Positions 28,828 to 33,404 of a DNA stretch of 33,404 nucleotides are shown here, one piece after another (position 1 is the stretch's first letter; each line of letters begins with the position of its first letter). Source of the DNA: a virus. The stretch lies in the IMG/VR virus record IMGVR_UViG_3300036393_000010, positions 1 to 33,404 of that record. One strand, 5' to 3'. The notes under the pieces are model-generated. The model was not told the origin of the DNA. It searched no databases and worked only from the letters and a program-made list of their open reading frames with translations. Made by a program: the position numbers and the translations under genes.

Positions 28828-30231
28828 ATGAACATCGCAGAGATGATCGCCTCGTGCGAGGCAAAGCGTGCGGCCAATGCCGCGCGCATGGCCGAGCTCA
28901 TGAGGCTCTCCGGCGAGAAGGGCGAAACGCTCGACGCCGCGCAGCAGCAGGAGTTCGACGAACTGCAGGACGAGAACGTGGGCCTCGAAGCCCAGCTCAA
29001 GCGTCTGCGGATCGTCGAAGCCAACGAGAAGGCCACCGCTGCTCCCGTCAACAAGGACGTAGTGACCAGCCCGGAAGCCGCCGCGGCGGCACGCTCCGGC
29101 ACTGATCGCATCGCCGTCAAGTCTCCGGCGAAGCTGGCGCCCGGCGTGCCGCTCGCGCGGCTCGCCAAGGTCAAGGCCATTGCCCGTCTGGACAACGAGC
29201 CGGTGCTTCAGGTCGCCGAGCGCATGTACGGCGGGGACAGCCAGGTTGTGGCGGTGCTGAAGGCGAACGTCGCCCCGGGCTCCACCGCGAGCGGCAACTG
29301 GGCCGCGAATCTCGTCGGTGACGAGACCGGTACGTTCGCGGACTTTGCCGAGTTCCTCCGCCCGTCGACCATCCTCGGTCAGTTCGGATCGGATGGACGG
29401 CCGTCGCTGCGGCAGGTGCCGTTCCGCGAGCCGCTGATCACCCAGACCGCCGGCGGTTCGGCCTCGTGGGTCGGCGAGGCAAAGCCGAAGCCGCTTACGA
29501 GCCTCGGCTTCAGCCGCACCACGCTTGAGCCGCTGAAGGTCGCGACGATCTGCGTGCTCACCGAGGAGAACATCCGCAGTTCGGCACCATCGTCGGAGAT
29601 GATCGTGCGCGATGCCATCCGCGACGCGGTGGCCGAGCGCATCGACATCGACTTCATCGACCCGGCCAACAACGGCTCGGCGAACGTGAAGCCGGCGTCG
29701 ATCACCAACGGCGCGGATTCGATCGCTGCGTCCGGTACCGGCGACGCGGACGATGTACGGCTGGACATCCGTTCGTTGCTTCAGAAGTATCTGAACGCGA
29801 ACAATCCGCCGCGCACCGGCGTGCTGGTCATGCCAACCGGCACGGCCCTCGCTCTGTCTCTGATGACGAATGCGCTGGGACAGGCCGAGTTCCCGAACAT
29901 CACCATGACGGGCGGCGTGCTGCTCGGCATCCCGGTGATCACCTCGGATTATGTCACGGCCGGCTATGTCGTCATGGTCAATGCCCAGGACATCTTCGAG
30001 GCGGACGAGGGCGGTATCGCCGTCGACATGAGCCGCGAGGCCTCGCTCGAGATGAAGGACTCCGGGTTTACCCAGGATGCCACCACGAGCACCGGCGTCG
30101 CAATGGTCAGCCTGTGGCAGTCGAACCTGGTCGGTCTGCGCGCCGAGCGCACGATCAACTGGGCCCGTCGCCGCTCGACGGCGGTCGCCTACCTCACCGG
30201 CGTCGCATGGGGCGGCGCGGTCAACACCTAG
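28828..30231 (+). CDS. Major capsid protein, HK97 fold
   Basis: 467 residues. Residues 1-75 are a coiled-coil delta/scaffold region (MNIAEMIASCEAKRAANAAR, EFDELQDENVGLEAQLKRLR) likely removed by the protease. The remaining about 390 residues are an HK97-type capsid: FLRPSTILGQFG, SASWVGEAKPKPLTSLGFSR, LTEENIRSSAPSSEMIVRDA, TGVLVMPTGTALALSLMTNA, GGVLLGIPVITSDYV, MVSLWQSNLVGLRAER. The order protease-capsid is standard. A strong terminator follows 7 bases after the stop. Confidence 0.93.
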   Translation: MNIAEMIASCEAKRAANAARMAELMRLSGEKGETLDAAQQQEFDELQDENVGLEAQLKRLRIVEANEKATAAPVNKDVVTSPEAAAAARSGTDRIAVKSPAKLAPGVPLARLAKVKAIARLDNEPVLQVAERMYGGDSQVVAVLKANVAPGSTASGNWAANLVGDETGTFADFAEFLRPSTILGQFGSDGRPSLRQVPFREPLITQTAGGSASWVGEAKPKPLTSLGFSRTTLEPLKVATICVLTEENIRSSAPSSEMIVRDAIRDAVAERIDIDFIDPANNGSANVKPASITNGADSIAASGTGDADDVRLDIRSLLQKYLNANNPPRTGVLVMPTGTALALSLMTNALGQAEFPNITMTGGVLLGIPVITSDYVTAGYVVMVNAQDIFEADEGGIAVDMSREASLEMKDSGFTQDATTSTGVAMVSLWQSNLVGLRAERTINWARRRSTAVAYLTGVAWGGAVNT

Positions 30232-30237
30232 AACTGA

Positions 30238-30261
30238 GGGGGCGGGCTTCGGCTCGCCCCT
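30238..30261 (+). terminator. UUCG intrinsic terminator after the capsid gene
   Basis: GGGGCGGGC (30239-30247), TTCG loop, GCTCGCCCC (30252-30260): a nine-pair stem with one G-U and a UUCG tetraloop, then TTTCTCTATTT. It starts 7 bases after the capsid stop, so it should set capsid mRNA apart from the genes beyond (partial read-through is needed for portal expression unless a promoter exists between 30262 and 30286). Confidence 0.85.
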
Positions 30262-30285
30262 TTCTCTATTTGCGGGAGCACGCCC

Positions 30286-30645
30286 ATGCCCAAGGTCGAC
30301 ATGATCGCCACGAAGGACTTCTCCTATTCAACGCGTCGGCTGAAGGCGGGCGACACATTCGAAGCGCGGAATGAAGCGGACGCCAGGATCCTGCGCGCGA
30401 TCAAGAAGGCGCGTCCTTCGCGGGTTCCGGGCGATGCGCCGCCGCCCCCCGACGCCCTCCGCGACAGGCTGACGCAGCTCGACCATGATCGCGTTGGCGC
30501 GCCGGGCGGAAGCAAGAGCGGCGGTGGTGGCAGTGAAATCGCCGCGCTCCGTGCCGAGTATAAGACGCTTGTGGGCAAGGCGCCGTTCAACGGCTGGAAC
30601 GCCGATACGCTGCGCGAGAAGATCGCGGCGGCGAAGCAAAAGTGA
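30286..30645 (+). CDS. Small protein between capsid and glycosyltransferase, 119 residues
   Basis: MPKVDMIATKDFSYSTRRLK starts after GGGAGC. The N-terminal part (AGDTFEARNEADARILRAIKKA) is a conserved small phage fold next to capsid genes. A flexible Gly/Pro linker (GAPGGSKSGGGGSE) follows. The C-terminus (LRAEYKTLVGKAPFNGWNADTLREKI) resembles a Rho-N/SAP-like helical motif. A head-associated role is inferred from position. Confidence 0.6.
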   Translation: MPKVDMIATKDFSYSTRRLKAGDTFEARNEADARILRAIKKARPSRVPGDAPPPPDALRDRLTQLDHDRVGAPGGSKSGGGGSEIAALRAEYKTLVGKAPFNGWNADTLREKIAAAKQK

Positions 30646-30661
30646 TCTATCCCGCGGCCAG

Positions 30662-31585
30662 GTGATCACTGCGGTGTTCACCGTCCTGACATGGTTCTGG
30701 CGCCAGCCCGGCGCCCGGAACCAATACGAGCCGCACCATATTCTGATCTGGGCGGACATGGTCCGCCGCCATCTGTCGATGCCGCACCGGATCGCCTGCG
30801 TCACATCCGAAGCGCTCGATCTGCCAAGCCATATGGATATCATCGTGCCGCCGCGCGATTTCGAAGACGTCCGAATTCCGACATGGGGTGAGGACAAGCC
30901 GCAATGCCTGCGGCGTCTGTCGATGTTCGCGCCTCATGCCGGTGCAGTTTTCGGCGATCGGTTCGTCTGCATGGACCTTGACGTGGTCATCGCGGACAGC
31001 CTCGATCCGTTGTTCGAGACAGAAGCCGATTTCAAGATCTGCGCCGGGACCGCGCCGAGCCGGCCGTATAATGGCTCGATGATGCTCTTGAGGGCCGGCG
31101 CGCGCGCCAAGGCCTACAGCGAATTCACGCCCGAACGTGCCGCAGCCGCGGGGCGTCGCTTTCTCGGCTCCGACCAAGCTTGGATCGGCGAAACGCTGCC
31201 TGGGGAGGCCACATGGGGCGAACAGGACGGGGTTTGTTTCCATACGGTCCCGCGATCCGGCCATATCCGACGCCGGCTCATGTTCTTCGCCGGCCAGTCG
31301 AAGCCTTGGATGATGCGCACGGATCCGTGGATTGCCGACCATTATCGGCGTGATCCGCAGGGCCGATGCCTCCTGCTCGGATATTCGCCGTCCCTCTGGA
31401 CCGATGTGGAGCAGGCGATCGAGGGACTGCCGTTTCAAGGCGTGATCGCCTCTCCGGAAGCGGCTTCTCACTGGCCCGGTCGCATCATTGCGGTCGCGCA
31501 GGATGACGATCACGCCGAGAACCTCGCCGAAATGCACGGCTTCGGCGAGGTGGTCTGGTGTGGCCGAACGAGGGAGGCGGCATGA
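30662..31585 (+). CDS. Putative GT-A glycosyltransferase
   Basis: 307 residues. ILIWADMVRRHLSMPHRIACVTS, then WGEDKPQCLRRLSMFAPHAG, and the nucleotide-sugar/metal motif D-L-D in FVCMDLDVVIADSLDPLF (105-107), followed by YNGSMMLLRAGARAKAYSEF and FLGSDQAWIGETL. This matches a phage-associated GT8-like group with a conserved DxD. The acceptor is unknown: capsid, tail or cell-surface glycan are options. GTG at 30662 is preferred (16 bases after the prior stop); GTG 30674 is alternative. It sits between capsid and portal, an unusual place. Confidence 0.72.
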   Translation: MITAVFTVLTWFWRQPGARNQYEPHHILIWADMVRRHLSMPHRIACVTSEALDLPSHMDIIVPPRDFEDVRIPTWGEDKPQCLRRLSMFAPHAGAVFGDRFVCMDLDVVIADSLDPLFETEADFKICAGTAPSRPYNGSMMLLRAGARAKAYSEFTPERAAAAGRRFLGSDQAWIGETLPGEATWGEQDGVCFHTVPRSGHIRRRLMFFAGQSKPWMMRTDPWIADHYRRDPQGRCLLLGYSPSLWTDVEQAIEGLPFQGVIASPEAASHWPGRIIAVAQDDDHAENLAEMHGFGEVVWCGRTREAA

Positions 31586-32964
31586 AGATTTTCGGCCTCA
31601 CCCTCGCGCGTTCGCGACCGGCTGCAGACGAGAAGGCGCTCACAAGTCTCCCCGGTGGCCGTGGCGGCTGGTTCCGCATCCTCGAAAGCTTCACCGGTGC
31701 TTGGCAGCGCAACGTCACCGTCGATCGCAACGCTGTTCTGGCATTTCATGCCGTCTTCGCCTGCCAGACCCTGATCGCCAGCGACATCGCGAAGCTTCGG
31801 ATCAAGCTCGTGTCGAAGGGTGCGAGCGGTATCTGGACGGAGACGCAGAGCGCGGCATTCTCGCCGGTGCTGCGCAAGCCGAACCATTTTCAGACGCGCA
31901 TCCAGTTCATCGAGAATTGGGTGTTGTCGAAGCTCCAGTCGGGCAACACCTACGTCCTGAAGCAGCGCGACGGCCGCGGCGTCGTCACTCGGCACTACGT
32001 TCTCGATCCGAACCTCGTGCTGCCGCTGATCAGCGACAGCGGGGACATCTATTACCAGCTTTCTGCCGACAAGGTTTCGGGCATTCATGAAACGGTGACG
32101 GTGCCGGCGAGCGAGATCATCCACGATCGGTTCAATTGCCTCTTCCACCCGCTTGTCGGCATCTCGCCGATCTATGCGAACGGTCTCGCGGCGACCCAAG
32201 GCATCGCCATTCAGAACGCATCGGCGAGCTTCTTCAAGAACAACTGTCAGCCGGGCGGCCTCCTAGTCGCGCCCGGCAAGATCGATGAGGCAAATGCCGC
32301 TCGCCTGAAGGCGCAGTGGGAAGAGAAGTTTACCGGCGACAATGCGGGCAGGATCGCCGTGCTCGGCGATGGGCTGAAGTTCGAGAGCCTCGCGGTGAAG
32401 GCGGTTGACGCTCAGCTCATCGAGCAGCTCAAATGGAATGCCGAAGTAGTCTGCAGCACCTATCACGTGCCGCCGTACAAGATCGGCATCGGGCAGATGC
32501 CCACGCACAATAATGTTCAGGCGCTCAACGTCGAATATTACACCCAGTGCCTGCAAATCCTCATCGAGGCGATCGAGCTGCTGCTCGATGAAGGCCTTGG
32601 CATCGGTGAGGGTGTGAAGAGCGTCGGCGGCGTCGAATATGGCGTCGAGCTGGATACCGAGAACCTTCTGCGCATGGACAGCGCGACCCAGATGGATGTC
32701 CTCGAAAAGGGCCGCAACTATCTGACGCCCGACGAGGGGCGCGCTAAGCTCGGCCTCGAACCGACCGAAGGGGGCAACGTCGTCTATCGCCAGCAACAGG
32801 ATTACAGCCTCGCCGCGCTGGCAAAGCGGGATGCGAAAGACGATCCGTTTGCAAAGGCTGAAACCCGGCCTGGCGCCCCCTCCGACGCCGACGCGGCCAA
32901 TGACAACGCCATCGAAGCTGAGGCGGCCAAGGCGCTCCTCGCCGTACACAAGGGGTTCGGCTGA
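31582..32964 (+). CDS. Portal protein, HK97 family
   Basis: 460 residues from MKIFGLTLARSRPAADEKAL (ATGA overlap with the glycosyltransferase). Portal signatures: VLAFHAVFACQTLIASDIAKLRIKL, PNHFQTRIQFIENWVLSKLQSGNTYVLKQRD, EIIHDRFNCLFHPLVGISPIYANGLA, SFFKNNCQPGGLLVAPGKID, VVCSTYHVPPYKIGIGQMPTHNNVQALNVEYYTQ, YLTPDEGRAKLGLEPTEGGN. It forms the dodecameric vertex through which DNA enters. Normally it lies between terminase and protease; here it is downstream of the capsid gene. Confidence 0.93.
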   Translation: MKIFGLTLARSRPAADEKALTSLPGGRGGWFRILESFTGAWQRNVTVDRNAVLAFHAVFACQTLIASDIAKLRIKLVSKGASGIWTETQSAAFSPVLRKPNHFQTRIQFIENWVLSKLQSGNTYVLKQRDGRGVVTRHYVLDPNLVLPLISDSGDIYYQLSADKVSGIHETVTVPASEIIHDRFNCLFHPLVGISPIYANGLAATQGIAIQNASASFFKNNCQPGGLLVAPGKIDEANAARLKAQWEEKFTGDNAGRIAVLGDGLKFESLAVKAVDAQLIEQLKWNAEVVCSTYHVPPYKIGIGQMPTHNNVQALNVEYYTQCLQILIEAIELLLDEGLGIGEGVKSVGGVEYGVELDTENLLRMDSATQMDVLEKGRNYLTPDEGRAKLGLEPTEGGNVVYRQQQDYSLAALAKRDAKDDPFAKAETRPGAPSDADAANDNAIEAEAAKALLAVHKGFG

Positions 32965-33404
32965 TGTTCGACGGAAAGGCGTTCGGCGAGGAGATCGTGG
33001 CGTCGGTCAAGGCTTACGTTGAGCGGCAATTGAGCCCAATTCTTGCGGAGAATGCTGCTCTTAAGGAGCGCGTCTCCGCGCTCGAGGCGCTGCCGACGCC
33101 TCAGGAGGGCCGGAGCGTGGAGCTTGCGGACGTCGAGCCGATGATCCGCGATGCGGTCACCGCGGCCGTCGCGGCGCTGCCGACGCCTCAGGACGGCCGG
33201 AGCGTGGAGCTTGCGGACGTCGAGCCGATGGTCCGCGATGCGGTCACCGCGGCCGTCGCGGCGCTGCCGACGCCTCAGGACGGCCGGAGCGTGGAGCTTG
33301 CGGACGTCGAGCCGATGGTCCGCGATGCGGTCACCGCGGCCGTCGCGGCGCTGCCGACGCCTCAGGACGGCCGGAGCGTGGAGCTTGCGGACGTCGAGCC
33401 GATG
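32964..33404 (+). CDS. Partial gene with tandem GRSVELADVEP repeats
   Basis: 147 codons to the window edge with no stop; TGATG coupling to portal. The N-terminus is a helix (GEEIVASVKAYVERQLSPIL) with a coiled-coil segment (ENAALKERVSALE). From residue 43 the protein is built of a 29-residue unit: ALPTPQDGRSVELADVEPMVRDAVTAAVA. Such repeats resemble flexible stalks of phage fibre- or collagen-like proteins, but no collagen Gly-X-Y is present. Function unknown; structural accessory is likely by position. Confidence 0.75.
   Translation, partial: MFDGKAFGEEIVASVKAYVERQLSPILAENAALKERVSALEALPTPQEGRSVELADVEPMIRDAVTAAVAALPTPQDGRSVELADVEPMVRDAVTAAVAALPTPQDGRSVELADVEPMVRDAVTAAVAALPTPQDGRSVELADVEPM
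33090..33404 (+). repeat. 87-bp tandem repeats, three complete and one partial copy
   Basis: Copies start at 33090, 33177, 33264 and 33351 (partial, 54 bases). Copies 2-4 are identical over the visible part; copy 1 differs at a few bases, including GAG/GAC (Glu to Asp) and ATC/GTC (Ile to Val). Near-identity at DNA level points to recent recombination or slippage and a likely variable-length region continuing past the window. Confidence 0.92.

Noticed and set aside
33090-33404. Tandem 87-bp units as an iteron origin or CRISPR
   Set aside because: Units are contiguous without spacers, multiples of three, and continue one open frame from the portal junction.
1-33404. tRNA, rRNA, insertion sequence, integrase or att site
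   Set aside because: I looked for cloverleaf-like segments, transposase/integrase motifs and terminal repeats and could support none. A tRNA or att search beyond the window would be needed.

Overview
The window is a temperate-phage (prophage-type) segment from a high-GC alphaproteobacterium. No integrase, att site, tRNA or bacterial housekeeping gene is visible, so a free or plasmid-like phage cannot be excluded. The alphaproteobacterial assignment, possibly Sphingomonadales, is inferred from gene families (GapR/DUF2312, DUF6456-like, DUF5131, Mom-like and CII-like proteins) and base composition, not from a marker gene.

Layout. (1) Positions 1-10286, minus strand: a long left operon of about 25 small genes. 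Most are joined by ATGA, GTGA, TGATG or 8-base start/stop overlaps. It encodes accessory functions: a radical SAM protein, a Lar-like/MazG-like fusion, AlpA, MarR and LexA-type DNA-binding proteins, a metallophosphoesterase, DUF1643, DUF4326 and DUF5131 proteins, a J-domain protein, and an alanine-repeat protein. (2) 10287-11548: the immunity region, with an XRE/S24 repressor and a HIRAN-type gene on the minus strand. Four copies of a 15-bp palindrome (ACACC-N5-GGTGT; one copy is degenerate) lie in pairs over the left and right early promoters. (3) 11549-24695, plus strand: Cro-like and CII-like regulators, then an unusually rich DNA-modification block. This block holds a helicase/beta-class amino-methyltransferase fusion, a GapR-like protein, a cytosine-C5 methyltransferase with about eleven internal repeats in its target-recognition region, a Mom-family DNA-modification acyltransferase and a PP-loop (PAPS-reductase-like) protein. 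A replication protein follows, whose own gene carries iteron-like repeats, C-runs and a perfect hairpin, so it is a candidate origin. (4) 24736-25497: a minus-strand HigB/HigA toxin-antitoxin cassette with three 19-bp palindromic operators, inserted between early and late genes. (5) 25507-33404, plus strand: the packaging/head module (HNH nuclease, small and large terminase, HK97 prohead protease, major capsid protein with a strong terminator after it, a small protein, a glycosyltransferase, the portal protein). It ends in a gene with 87-bp tandem repeats that runs off the window.

How it works together (inference). One repressor appears to silence both early operons through the same operator. 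After induction the left operon supplies host-takeover and anti-defence functions. The right operon replicates and multiply modifies the phage genome, and the HNH/terminase/head genes then package it. The most interesting content is the stacked DNA-modification genes, especially the repeat-expanded C5 methyltransferase next to a Mom-like gene.
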